Of a DNA stretch of 64,000 nucleotides, positions 23,422 to 36,092 are shown piece by piece. The stretch comes from Sipunculus nudus (taxonomy: Eukaryota; Annelida; Sipuncula; Golfingiida; Sipunculidae), in assembly GCA_026874595.1 (NCBI GenBank), contig CM049314.1, positions 61,113,300 to 61,177,299 on the forward strand. The letters run 5' to 3'. Position 1 is the stretch's first letter. The number at the start of each line of letters is the position of its first letter. The translations under genes were made by a program, and so were the position numbers. A model generated the notes under the pieces. It had not been told where the DNA came from, made no database searches, and saw nothing but the letters and a program-made list of their open reading frames with translations.

Positions 23422-24447
23422 GTGAGTGCTTTATAATGTTTACATTTCTTTTCACGGGGTGTGGCCCAAAGGTCAGATACCTTAAGAAGGCGAAAGTTTC
23501 CTGAAGAAAATGAAACTGATCTAAAGAATGGTTTCCCGATGAATTAATTTTTGGTTGTGTGTGATGAAATATGTTGTTATAGGCCTATTACATCCAACCT
23601 TTGCTTATATGAGCATAGGCCTGATAGAAATATCCTAGTAACGAGATCATGTTCTTTACAATTTCACCTCTTTTTATTTGCATATTTTATTTTGAATTAT
23701 TTAGTAGTTTTATAATGAAATTATTACACCATGCATTTATGCATACATTTTTTTGGTTAAATTGCACAAATGAGTTACAAATTAGCCAAAACGAACATAC
23801 ATGCATAACTACTATTCTGTAAATTCATAAGACAGAAATTAAGTATAACACTTGTTAATGTTTGAACAGCTGAAAGTGAAAGTTCTTAATTTGTGTAAAG
23901 AGTATATATATGACCATAAGTCTCTAAACCCCCCCCCCCCCCTCTCAGAGACCTTTCTGGAGTTAGTAATTTACTGTTAAATAACAATTTACATTGGGAA
24001 TTTATATTTGTTTCCAGTTTCGAATAGAGATTTAGTGAATAATGTACCTCCTACCCAAGCCCATTTCATATCCACCTATCTCTTTCAGTACGGTATTACA
24101 TATACACATGTATTTATATTTTCACATCACCAGCTCTCTCTTTCTTCTTCCATCAGTTTCTGTCTCTCTGTCTCTCTCTCTATGTTCCTTTATTCATCTT
24201 TCCTGTTTTTCTAATCCTCTTACTGTGTTTGTTTTTTCCTGTATCTCCCTTTCTCACAAAGGACATATTTTCACATACCCATATCCCATTCTTTTTTTCT
24301 CTTACTCACTCTTGCTGTGTGTCTTTTCATATTCCCTTGTTCTGAGGATGTCTTTTTCCCATATGTCCCCTCAGCAATGGAACCAGGCAAGAACAACCTA
24401 CAGGGGTTCTTACCAGAGTTGTATACGGGTGCCCTGTTATACAGTGG

Positions 24448-24856
24448 CAGGGCTCAACATTAACAGTTAACTGCTTGCCAAGGGCAAGTAAAAATGGTGG
24501 TAGGCCAACCAACAGTGGGTTCCTACTTGCCCAACTGGGCAAGTCGATTCAACATAAACCTTTACACAAAGGCCTGAATCTTGACCAATCTGAAGTTGGC
24601 CACTTTCTTTTTCAGGAGAAAAGAAATCATATTTTAATACCTGTAATGTAGCTTTAATTACAATCATGTTTTAATCTATGCAAATGCCAAAGAGGAATAT
24701 AATTAACAAAAAAATCATGAGGATCAAATGTTTTGTGGTTGTGGCCATGATTACCTATTTTGTGGGATAAATAAAAATTCATGTAGGGCTAAAAAAAAGC
24801 TCGTTATCACCTGCCCTTTTTGGCAAAAATCACTCAAAAGTTAACATCAAGCTCTG
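24448..24856. mobile_element. hAT-like MITE, 409 bp
   Basis: The left end CAGGGCTCAACATTAAC and right end GTTAACATCAAGCTCTG are inverted repeats with four mismatches. The CAGGGCTC-type end resembles hAT elements. The inside has nested palindromes (cttgccaagggcaag; cttgcccaactgggcaag) and no ORF. The 8-bp flanks (tacagtgg / ggtggtat) do not match, so the insertion is old or the ends are slightly misplaced. Confidence 0.6.
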
Positions 24857-25974
24857 GGTGGTATATATTTACTTTCATTTATCTTACTGGGTCACTTAAC
24901 ACATGACTGTTCCGCTTCACTGACCACAAAGGACCATGTTTAATCCACATTCCTTAGTCAATTATGAATGCCTGGTGTGCTGGTTTTAGTCAGACTGTTA
25001 TCCTGGCCTGATCTTCGTGCATTTCTGACTTTCTTTGGTTTGTATTAAAAATGAAAAAAAATGAGATTGGGGTGTGTTTCTTTATAGATCAGCTTGAAAT
25101 GTGTATTTGTGGGTCATATTATATATATAGTCTAGAAAAATATACACTAAAAAATTTGTTTGATTTTCTGTTCAGCCTTCATTAAGTCAGGGTATATAAG
25201 ACTTGGATAAGAATCAGTATAATGGTATTTCCTGATACTATATATTTTTAAAGATGGAGGAATTTGTTCTTGGCATGCACAGGTTTACAGGTCAAGAGAG
25301 TGATTTGTGTGATGTTTCAGACCTGTATGATAAGTACAATATTGTACTCTTAAATAGTTTGAGGACCTTGTCCAACAATTAACCCAGTTTGGGACTGACC
25401 TGAAGTTTGCAAGTCAGTTTGATAAAAATGAATTTTCATTATTTTGGCATATTTCAAAGTGACAGTATTGCCATGTTTTTTTTGTATTTTTAAACATGAA
25501 AGATCTTCCTCTTCGAAAAAGACTTAATATGCATTTAATTAAAACCAGAAGTGAAGCTAGAAATACTTTGGTGGTACTCCATTTGATCCCATATTAGTTC
25601 AAGCAAAAATGTAATTTTCCCAATAAATGTTCGAATTTTATTTTTTTCTCACATTAGACAGAAGTTTATTTTCAGTTTAATTCATTTTCCTCAGAATTCA
25701 TCTTTAGGAATTATAGACAGAAGCATGAAGTTGTGCACTTTAATTTGCCAGCCCATGAGTTATTCAAATGGCAGGGTATATCTGTCTAACAGTCATGTGT
25801 CATCCAGTCTCTGTCAGTAAATCCCTTGCTCATGCATTAACCAGACAAAATCCAACACAATTTTGTATGTTTGGCTGACTGAAGATGTATTAAGCCCTTC
25901 AAGCCCTCTGGTCTGCAGGGTCAGAGACCTGTTCCCTGGGTGCTCTCTAGGTATTAATTTTGATAGGAGTTGAA

Positions 25975-26346
25975 GACACAGATGCCAAGATGCTTAAGGA
26001 GCGCACAGGGCTGAGGTCTTGACCGCAGCAACCTGTAGCTGCTCGATGAGCGTATACTTCTTTTGGCTTGGATTACTGATGCCACTGAGCCAATCAGAGA
26101 GCCGTTCCAGCCATCAGCGTGCACAGGGGGGCAAGTAAGAGGAGATTGTGAGGAGACCAAGACACAGATGCCAAGATGCTTAAGGAGCGCACAGGGCTGA
26201 GGTCTTGACCGCAGCAACCTGTAGCTGCTCGATGAGCGTATACTTCTTTTGGCTTGGATTACTGATGCCACTGAGCCAATCAGAGAGCCGTTCCAGCCAT
26301 CAGCGTGCACAGGGGGGCAAGTAAGAGGAGATTGTGAGGAGACCAA
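25975..26346 (+). repeat. Exact 186-bp tandem duplication
   Basis: 25975-26160 and 26161-26346 appear identical by eye. The 145-codon - strand ORF across them is an artefact of the duplication. A related sequence with the words 'gaggagcgcacagggctg' and 'cctgtagctgct' occurs at 34185-34235, so the unit is part of a dispersed repeat. Identity this high means a recent event or an assembly artefact. Confidence 0.9.
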
Positions 26347-26526
26347 GGAGTAGCAGCATCTGGTACATCTGTTAGTAGGCGCAACAGCCAAGAACCCCCC
26401 CCCCCCCCCCCAGGGAGCATCTGGATATGCAAAGCCATTATTGTCATCAGTGCATGTTGGGCCAAGTGCAATAAACCACAGTTAACATTGGTGGCTGAAC
26501 ACGGTCTTCTTTGGTCATAAGTAGGA

Positions 26527-26690
26527 CTGAAAGCTGGGAGGTAGTGAGGTCAAATCTCAGCTGAGGACCTTTGAGATTTTTCAAGGTTGGCACCCACCCT
26601 GGGTTAACGCGCAGCAGGTTTTATGGGAAGGCTGTGACCCTCAGCCATGTATCATTCAAAAACGAGTGCATCTTTAGGAATTCCTCCCTC
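26527..26690 (+). mobile_element. tRNA-derived SINE, fragment (copy 4)
   Basis: Shares 'aatctcagctgagg', 'gagatttttcaaggttggcac' and 'tgggaaggctgtgaccctcag' with the SINE body at 18.8, 54.5 and 58.9 kb, in the same order. The head is poorly preserved and the tail is missing. Confidence 0.6.
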
Positions 26691-27068
26691 AGTTGATAAG
26701 AGGTAGTGAGTGCTACCACCCTGTCAAGTTGTCTCAAACTGTAATGGAACTCTGCAGATGCACATACTAAGATTAAGAATTTGATAAGACAGCATAAAAA
26801 TGTGGGGGGTTAGCTCCACCAAGAAATCATTAGGTGAACCAGTTCTGCAGAACTGTTGCACACACATTTTAAATGGACTTACTTTTGCTACCATTTTGCA
26901 TGTTTTACCTTGTTTTTGCCTGGTTCCTGGTACTTCTTTATGGTCATTTTGTTGTTTTTTCAAACGCTGTTGACTTCTCTTGATTACTTTTATTGCATTA
27001 AATGTGCCAGTCGTATTATAAATTTTTCCAAGTTTTGTGAAAAGTAAATGAATTAGTCAAAATAATAT

Positions 27069-27099
27069 GCATATATATATATATAGATATATATATATA
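27069..27099 (+). repeat. (AT)n microsatellite
   Basis: Short interrupted AT dinucleotide array. Confidence 0.85.
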
Positions 27100-30000
27100 T
27101 TTGTCTTGATTTCACCATTTATATATAACAAACTTGTTTATAATCCTGCAATTAATTAATTAAAAATACTGCAAAAATATAGATACTTTCTGGTGAAAGT
27201 GGGTTTTATGGTAGTTTCTGTGGTGCCAGGTACACATTTTATGATTTCAAGAGACATTTGGATTATATTCAGCACTTTAGATATAACAGTAATGAAAAAG
27301 TATGTTCAGTCAGGCATTGTAGATCCGTAGCTCAGCATTACCATACTCTCACTGATTGATGTTCAGATGAAAATCCAGTAGGTGGAAATAAAAGGCTAAA
27401 ACTTTTCACACCAGTGAACTTTTTCTTCCTAACTGGTGTTTAGAAGCAGAGTATATATAAATAGCCACTTACAGGAACACATAATTAAAGGCTAGCTGTT
27501 ATAACTGACAGTTGTCCTGATTTTTTTAATATTATATATATATATAACTAAGTTCAGTAATTGTTTGGTTTATTTATTCTCCAGTAGTTTTATGTGTATA
27601 TATAATCAAGGATTTTCACTTTATGTCATGTTGACCTGGATGCTTTAAATTGAATGTAACATCTGTGTAACAGTTAAAAAAAGGTTAACTTACTTTTGGA
27701 TCATTAGTTGTTTTAATATGATTGATTGAAAATCAGTTGAAACTGTCATGAATGAATACCTTTCTTTCATTTAATATATGACATGTAGTAGGTCTATGAA
27801 AACATTATGTTTCTAATTAGTTAGCAAAGAATTTGGAAACACACCATACTTTTGCAGTGACCATAAGCAAAACTGTTACTCTGTCCAAATGAATTTTAAA
27901 GTTCATTCAGAACTTAATTACTAGACATCCTGCTAATAGTCAAACAAACCAATTTATAAACACAGTTGAAAACATTACCTCCATGCAAACCATGGTGAAA
28001 TACTAACCTCCTTTGCATAAGTGATGTACGGTACTTTCAACCACAGGGATCATTATTTACATCCACACTGCCCTACTCCAGTGTGCAGATATTTCTATTA
28101 TGTTCATGGGGCTTGAAGGATCGTTCAGTATACAAACCTACAATGGAGGGTGTGTTAAACAAGCACAGTATCTCAAAGGTGACTCACTCAAGATTTGATA
28201 TTGAACACACTCATGCCTATCAAAATTACCTGAAGATAGTATTGCATTCTTTAAATCGGGTGAATATGATTTACAATGTAGATCCTACTAAGAAATTTAG
28301 TTGATAATATTATGAATTGATTCAGATATATAACCCTAAATTAATTGAATATAAACATATCAGTCAGGATACTTCTAAAGTGTAACAGCAACAGTATATG
28401 GGATAATGATTTGATTTTTTTCAATGCTATTGTAATTTTGAAGATCAGGGTAGCATCTTTAACAACAGATGTTTGTATTTGCCAAAACAAAGAAAGTTAG
28501 TTTTTACACCGCAGGTCAGAGGCAAATTCAGAACAGAATTATCCATATGACACACAGCAGTTTTATTAGTATCCTTTCTAAATATAGATAATTTTTGTAA
28601 AGTTAAATAATTATAATATTGTTTCTGAGAAAGATGTCACAAGTCAGTGATGAACAGCTATTCCTGTAAACGTGAATGTGTATTATGTCTTTATGTCAAA
28701 AATTTGTGGAGTGATTCTCACAGGCACCAGATGTGTAAATCCAAAATAAACTCAAGGGGTAGTTTTTCAAAGAATACACAATATTAACTCATCCATTAAC
28801 TAACCTATATAAACACAAGGCATCTAACTATCTTCACTCAGTAGTAAATGTCAGTGCATTCTCACTTCAACCCATATATTACACTGCAGTTACAGAACGT
28901 GCCATATGAAACTTTTCTTCACCACCAACAATATTACTGAATGCACCAGACTTTTAGAAGCTGATCATGAAAGCAGGCTCAAATGAAATCGAAGTGGAGT
29001 ATCTGACCTTGAATACAGGTCTTGTTGGCGAGAGCTACTAACTTTAAAGTTGTCTCAATGGATACTTATTTTCAGCACACGTTTAAAACAGAGTTCTCTG
29101 CTAACAGACAGGGAACAGATCTAACTTTAGAAAGGAGTCTCATTTAAGACTCTTGCAGAGCATCTGACCATAGAAATTTACAAGAGCATCTGAATCTGAA
29201 AGCAGGTTTCAGTATTTATAAAATCTGGCTTTGAAAGCCATTGATACATGTACTGACTTTGGCTAAGTGCATGAAGCTCAGAGCAGTTACATGGGTATGA
29301 CACACATAAGAATCTTGAAATGAATACAGTAATATATTTTCCCATGAACAATCCATATATAATATTTTAAGGGCAAACTTATCTCCACTTAAATGATATT
29401 GATTGAATAATCATGACACTTATTGATACCAAATTTGTTTTTATTTGGCAGTTATCTTTGCCTTTTCATTTCTAATGTCTTCTGTGCCACAGCTCCAAAA
29501 CTTCCAAAGGAGGAAGGTTAGAATAGAAAGTGTTGACAATTGACTTGGTCTCTGCCAAAGATTTGTACTCTGATGAATGTCTTGCATACCAGTGGTAGAA
29601 AGGCAAACAGATCCACACATTTATCTTGATTTATCTAAATATTTGTTGTAGGCTGTTTGATGCCCAATAACTTACCTCAGGTAAATGAGCATACCCATAG
29701 CAGGCCAGCCCAAGAGAATGTGTAACATTAGGTGGCTACCTGGTTTATGCAGTACATGCATTTGTAATATATATCTGTTGTCTTAATTATGGTAGCTGGT
29801 TCTGAATTGTAGTTCTATATAGGGACTTACTGATATAAAATTATATAAAATATTTTTTTTTAAATCTTAACTTGTGCTTTAGGTGATTTTTTTCATAATT
29901 ACAAATTATATACAAGTCCTGTCTTAGAGCAGCTGTTATTTTAAGATCAACATTTTCAGCAGAAAAAACTCCTAGACATGTCCTAAGTTTGACACAAGTG

Positions 30001-32389
30001 TTTTGAGCTTTGACTTTAGAGATGACGTATAATTACAAATTCCAAGGAAAAGCCAATTTTAATCAGTGCCTATTTGAATAGATATGAAAAATTGGAATGA
30101 ATGATTTTATTCTAATTCATTAAAGACCCATTCCAATTTTATATTTACAGTTTCAAACAATGAATTCATATTAGAGGAACCTGTAGGGCAACCATATTGC
30201 TTACTCTAAAATTTTATACATTAATAGCAATGTGTATCTCTGTGAATATGTAGATTTTGTTTGTCTAATGTTAGCTTCATTTTATGGAAAACTAAAGCAT
30301 ACGTTTACTGTTGTCAAATTAATTTAAGCCAGATACTTGTTAGCCATCAAATGCATAACCTGAAACACAGCAATATTTAATTAAAATGCTAAGTAGTGTG
30401 AAAACTGCCAAAGGCTCACCACACATATTTAAGATGTAGACCTATATTGGCCCTTAAACAAGGTTTACTGCACTTTCCTAATCCATTTTCAAAATTGGAC
30501 AGTGTGTTGATTTCTGCTGGTTGCAGAGAAAAAAAGGTAATATTTTATTCCTAGTTGCAGGAAAACCCAAGTTTAAATCCATAGAAGATCATATGAAGAA
30601 CAATTGGTTTAAAGTATATTGAAGCCAAAATAGGATTGCAGCTGGTTAGCACAAATGCAAATAATTTTGAAAACAAATGATCAGGTTTAATTGATATGAA
30701 CAGAATGGAGGAAATATAACAAAAACGGCTGATTCTGATGAGCAGGAGGAATTAAACGTAGAACAAACAATGTTCAGTTGAGAGACCTCAACTAGACATA
30801 GATGTGCAAGCCTCTGCCTATTTTCAGATACTCCCAAAACTGTGTGGGCATTCACTTGTTTTGGCCCATACTCCCAGGTTGATTTGTTCATAATTAAATG
30901 ACTGTACATTTTTGAATATTCCTTGATGTTCCTGAATCAGAATCATGTGCCAGATCCACACCAGAATCTAAACAATTCTTCATTGGCCCATTCCTGAAAT
31001 GCCCTGAAAATTTTATGAGATTTTGTGTATGATTGCATGAGTTGTGAACAAACACACACAAACACACATACTGTCCTGTTGGGTGCAATTAAATATCCTA
31101 GTGCACAGCTAAGTGCCACTGAAAACTGAGGTCAGTGTTTATTTTTGAGTTCAACCCTAGGTCTTTGATTTACAATTTGAGGATCAACCTCTGTGAACAG
31201 TCCTGTGAATTCATGTTTCATACAAAAGAAACTGAAACCTATCATTGTAACATTAATGAAAAGAAAATTCTGATAATATTTAGGACAGACAAGCAGATAC
31301 AAGGTGTTAAATTGCCTTTAAAAATAGGCTGAGTAAGATTGATCTGTAGTATACTTGTCATGAATAAATTGAATTGACAATGTATAGAGTGTGCCTGAGA
31401 CTGTATATTCCTTGATTTTTAAAGAGCTTTGACAAGGTTAAACTGTGTTCAGTACTCTTGACCATGTCCATAAAGGGACTTTCATGTGTTCATCAAACTG
31501 TATTGAATGTATAAAGCCAACCACATTCAGTGTCCTTGATGCTCAGTGAGGCAGCAAACAGGGTTATATACTGATCTCTCCAGGGAGTTTTTGTTGTCCG
31601 TGGACAGAAGTATCTTCACCTCTTCTTCTCTTCTGATAATATTCACAGTGGCCTTGAATCGATCTGGGGATCTGCCATACTGGTACAGCTGCACAGAATT
31701 TTCTAAAACATGTCTCATTTGGTATTTCATTAATTGGATACATCATTTTTCATGAAAAATACCAGTGACCCTAACCAGAGTCACCAATAGGAGCAGTGGT
31801 CTTAAACAATATATGAGAAATTGAATAAAAAAATTGTCGTTGCTGCCTTTAATGCAAATTGTTATTGCTGCGTTTTCATATAATATAAAACATCATGGTA
31901 ATTAATGTTTGTCCAGGACTGGGGTTGTGGTAAAATTCAGGTTTTTAAAATGTCAATCATCAGAATTACTGTTCGGTCATCAGGTTCATTTCTTTGGTAT
32001 GAAAACAATCTTCAGAAAGTGATATTATCTGTGTTCTTACATTAAAAGGTATTAAAAATAATTAAATTATGAAAAAAATCATTATAAATTATATCTTATG
32101 ATAAAATTGGTGCAGGAAATCTATTTTATGTTTATCAGCAGATATTTGTGAGTTGATCAATACATAAACTTTGTTGTTTACTGAATAATTAGAGACCTCC
32201 CAGTTTCACTAATAAAATTTTCCTCAGAATGGTTTTCTACCTTTGCAATTAGGTTTTCATACTTATTGAAGGTTAATCGTCCAGTAAATAGCCTTTTAGT
32301 GAATAAATCTACTGGCTGTATTTTTTTACCTTTGGTTCAGTTTTAAGGCAGATACTTGACTAAGCTAGGCTGACTAGGAGATTACAAGA

Positions 32390-32675
32390 TTCTCAGCGAT
32401 CCTGAAAATCGGGAAAATCTTGCAAATTTCTTGCCAAAGTCAGGGAATTGGAGAAAAATGCCGAAAATAAAGGAAAAAGTCTGGGAATTTTATCGGTTCA
32501 AATAAGACTTTTGTTAGCTATATTTTGTCTCATAACCCTAATAGATTATCTACTGGCCTGTGGTTGGCTTTAATGTAGAAATTGACTAAAACATCATCCT
32601 AGAATGATGAAAATTTATTTATTTGGGAAATATTGAAATCAGAGAATTTTTTTTTCATCATATCTTGGAACCCTG
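32390..32675 (-). mobile_element. Possible hAT-type element ending in CAGGGTTCCAA
   Basis: The right edge at 32665-32675 reads TTGGAACCCTG, the exact reverse complement of CAGGGTTCCAA that opens the segment at 40737. The body here is GAAAAT/GGGAA-rich and diverged. The left boundary is a guess. Confidence 0.35.
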
Positions 32676-34184
32676 AGAAATTACTTCAGTTATTTCCAAC
32701 AAACTTTTATTTTTATTTTAATCTGTATGGTTTGTAAATTTTTTTCTTCATCCATTTCCTTGATGGATTACTAAGCATCAGCCATTAAGTGTAGATTCAG
32801 TCGCATTGTCTTTAAATCCATTTTTCCACAAGAGAAACGGCACATTATAATAGTCACTGTCTCTAATGGTAAAATTTCATATTACAACGGTTCCTTTTTT
32901 TTAGTGAATACAACTGACAAAAAACATCTGCCCAAGAGACTTAAGGGCACTTTCTAAGGTGACATAAGATATTGGTGCTGACCTTCAATAAATATAGTGA
33001 AAAAATATGACCCACTTTAAATGCTTCCAAAGGCTTCACCTACATTTTATTCCCCATAAAATAAAGCATCATTTTATGTATTATTTGAGTAAGCTGGGCA
33101 TGGACAGTCAGATGAGGCAGTATTGGTGACCTTACCTGTAGGTTGACACTTTGCCATACATGTGACAAGTTTCATTGCTATAGTACAGTCATGAATGTTG
33201 TAAATGAATAGCATTCTTTTGCTACAGTAGAGTGAGTTTATTTATTGTGGCCTACTCATCTTGACAGTTGGAGGAAGTAAATTTGACCTTTTGGAGGTCA
33301 ACAGGTATATAGGGATTTAACATTTTGTGAAAATGGTGAAATGCTTGTCACAAATTCTGTGCTCTGATCCTGTTGTCATTTAATTGGCATATGCATTTCT
33401 CAAAATCTTGTTTGAAAAGATTTCTGGAAGTGATAAATATTACATTCAGTTATTAATATGTGGACTTTGACTCAATTTCAAATTCATTTGGACACAGTGA
33501 AGATGGACTTTTAATCTCATGGAAGGACTTAACTGGCTTGGATGCAGAATTGCATTTGGACTCGGATACTGTGCATTAATTTACAACCCTGCTTCAAAGA
33601 AACTCAATCCAAGGAGGTTATATAGATGGAGATACAAGTCTGGTAAGCCGTGTCAGCACTTGCATGTCAGTTTTGTGCTAATTGCAATTAAGAGACGATA
33701 AACCCATTAAACCTATTGTGCGCATATTGTACTGTGGTGTCAAGCTCAGCCGCAGGACAGCCATTAATATAGTGTGGCTGTAATATCTTACTGTTGCAGT
33801 TTGCTAAAGCTGGTCAGGCTGAGAGTGATATATCTAGTAAATGAGTAATAAATCACTGGAATAACATTGACCAGAAATATGAATGTACAGATCATTTGTT
33901 TTGATAAGATTTATGTGCAACAGGTATATTTAGAGCATATGACAAAAATGACAATTGCTATTTATTGTTCGAGATCGAGTTCAGCTCTCTGGATTCTCTA
34001 GGTCTCTGCTGCTGGTATCGGTGTCAGTTTGTATCATGCCTGGCCTCTGTGGCTGTGGGTGCTGTGGCTTTCATCAGGTCAATTAATGGTATAGGTAAAA
34101 TGGTGGCGGTCTCTTGCGGCTTCTTGCTTGGTTTGTTTGGCATCTCATCTATCAGCTCCATCAAAATTCTCAAAATTATGCTTG

Positions 34185-34250
34185 AGGAGCGCACAGGGCT
34201 GGAGTCTTGACTACAGCAGCCTGTAGCTGCTTAATAAAGCTTAAAACTTC
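34185..34250 (+). repeat. Relative of the 25.9-26.3 kb duplicated unit
   Basis: Contains 'gaggagcgcacagggctg' and 'cagcctgtagctgctta' in the same order and spacing as the 186-bp units. The 81-codon hydrophobic open frame ending here (33965-34210) stops at the same place as a frame in the 186-bp unit (ERTGLxS-stop), suggesting a shared decayed ORF. I do not recognise it. Confidence 0.5.
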
Positions 34251-34671
34251 AGTAAGTCAGTCATGTATATTTAGAGAGGAATCACTGGAGCAAATTTGGG
34301 GAACAGATATGGTCACTGTTCATCAATATCTGCTGTGATAACTGATGGGCCACTGTAAAGCATAAACCTTATTTTCCTTGAATAAAATTAGATTTCTATT
34401 AGTTAACATCAGTCTATACATACTTCTGACACGTATTAAATATTAGCCTAACTTTATAGTATTCCACGGATTCCAAAATTTTATGTAAACTAGCAAATGT
34501 AAACTCTCAGCCCTGGCCTGCCCTCTGCATCATTGTTGTTATTCTCGTTTTATATTTTATGTTTTACCGCTACCCAGTGATGGCTTAGATGTCTTAAACA
34601 ATGACGGCTTCACACATGCTGGCAAGCTACTGGATGTCTCTTTATATTGCAAATGAAAGTTGAATGCTTGT

Positions 34672-35619
34672 TAGCTCAGCTGACTGTAAGTCATCTGAGC
34701 TATAGCCATCACTCTTTGTCCAACGGCCGTCCGGCCATCCGGCCATCCGGCCATCCGACTGTCTGTCCTTAAACAAGGCACAAATTGTAACCGCTGGACT
34801 TGGAATCTTCTTACTTTACATCCAAAGAGGTCCATGAAAAATCTCCTTGGAAACCTGGAATTATGTCTCTGTTATCCATATCTTTGGAGCTATGCGGCTC
34901 CTAAGTACCCCCTAGTATAATGAAAAATTTGATACAAAAGCTCAAGTATCTGAACAACTAATGCATTGATCACCATGATTCCTTGCATTGATATTGATCA
35001 TGGAGAGTACCATCAGTTTCTGCAAACTGGTGGCGCCACCTGTATTTTTTTCAATTTTTACGATTTTTTTTCTCTCTTTTTGAGACCTTTAAAGATGTGG
35101 TGATCTGTTAACAGGGCACAAATAGTAACCACTGGACCTGGAATCTTCTCACTTGACATGCAGGGAGGTCCATGAAAAGTCTGCTTGGAAACCTGGAATT
35201 AGGTCTCTGTTACCCATATTCTCTGAGCTATCTCTGAGGACCCCCCATCATAATTAAAAATTTGATTCCAAAGCAGGGCACAAATCATAAACATTGGACC
35301 TTGAATCTTCTATACTAAAATCAAGGGAGGTCTATGAAAATCTCCTTTGAAACCTGAAATTGGGTCACAGTGAACTATATTCTCAAAGTTTTGGGGTATG
35401 TTTGAGCACCCTAGAAATAATGCAAAATACACACAAAGATTCCTCATGAAAGGCTGGTTGGTTTGTCATCAGATTTGTTGTGCTTATGGGTCTTGATGAA
35501 CTTAAGCTAATATGCATGAACAATGATGCCACCTACATTATCTTAATTAGTTGTCTGTTCAAGGACATATTGTCAACATGTCAGTCCACTGAGCATCATG
35601 ACCCATGGGTCACTTGTTA
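34672..35619 (+). mobile_element. Palindromic-ended dispersed repeat, complete copy 3
   Basis: The left end is an imperfect palindrome, TAGCTCAGCTGACT-gta-AGTCATCTGAGCTA, then a short GTCCGGCCATCC array. Next come three diverged internal repeats beginning 'gggcacaaat.gtaacc' (about 34785, 35115 and 35276) with 'ggaggtccatgaaaa.tc' and 'ggaaacctggaatta'. The right end is the perfect palindrome TGACCCATGGGTCA (35599-35612) followed by CTTGTTA. It has no ORF. Hairpins at both ends and no terminal inverted repeats between left and right suggest a rolling-circle-like (Helitron/Helentron) or foldback non-autonomous element; this class call is inference. Confidence 0.7.
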
Positions 35620-36060
35620 TTATGTGAGACTGACAGTATGAGTATGAACTATATGAAATATATTGTGTTAACTTAAGACTGTTCCAGTGATTGCATTAAA
35701 TGCCCCAGATCAATACTAGTTCCTGCTTTGGATCTCTTGAAACTAATGAGTCATTCCACTGACATCAGCGGCATCTCTCTGTCCTTTGACCAGGGAGTTT
35801 TATGGCCCCCCCACAGCCACATCAACACGGCCAGACCCAGAGCTGCAACTCCATTTATTTAACATCCTTTTTCATTCATATACCATAATGTTTTAATGTT
35901 TTCTTGGACATAATCTTTAATTTTATATATAATGTTTTTTCTAAGCTGTGAAAAAAATGACTTAAAAATTTTAAAAAAAATTTTTTTATCATAATGTTGA
36001 GTTTTATATATAATATATTTTCTAAGCTGTAAAAAATGTAAAATTTTTTTTAAATTTTAG

Positions 36061-36092
36061 ATTTATTTTGAGTGGTGGTGGAGTGACAGAAA
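36061..36092 (+). other. 5' leader part of the first coding exon of the filamin-type gene
   Basis: Follows a taaattttag acceptor at 36060. It contains an in-frame TGA at 36084-36086, nine bases before the ATG, so translation cannot start further upstream in this frame. The ATG context (A at -3, G at +4) is good. Confidence 0.6.

Larger units (their letters stand above)
23422..36060. other. Probable first intron of the filamin-type gene / non-coding
   Basis: About 12.6 kb with no recognised coding exon. It holds homopolymer C runs (about 23931, 26396), a pyrimidine-rich tract (24120-24250), a hAT-like MITE (24448-24856), an exact 186-bp duplication (25975-26346), a SINE fragment (26527-26690), a CAGGGTTCC-type element (to 32675) and a palindromic-ended repeat (34672-35619). 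The stretch 27.1-32.3 kb looks essentially unique and AT-rich. Whether it is an intron or intergenic depends on the first-exon proposal. Confidence 0.5.

Noticed and set aside
24042-24470. 142-codon Ser/Phe/Leu-rich frame
   Set aside because: Same cause: a pyrimidine-rich stretch followed by a MITE end.
25954-26391. 145-codon minus-strand frame with an internal amino-acid repeat
   Set aside because: The repeat is just the exact 186-bp (62-codon) tandem duplication, and no domain is visible.
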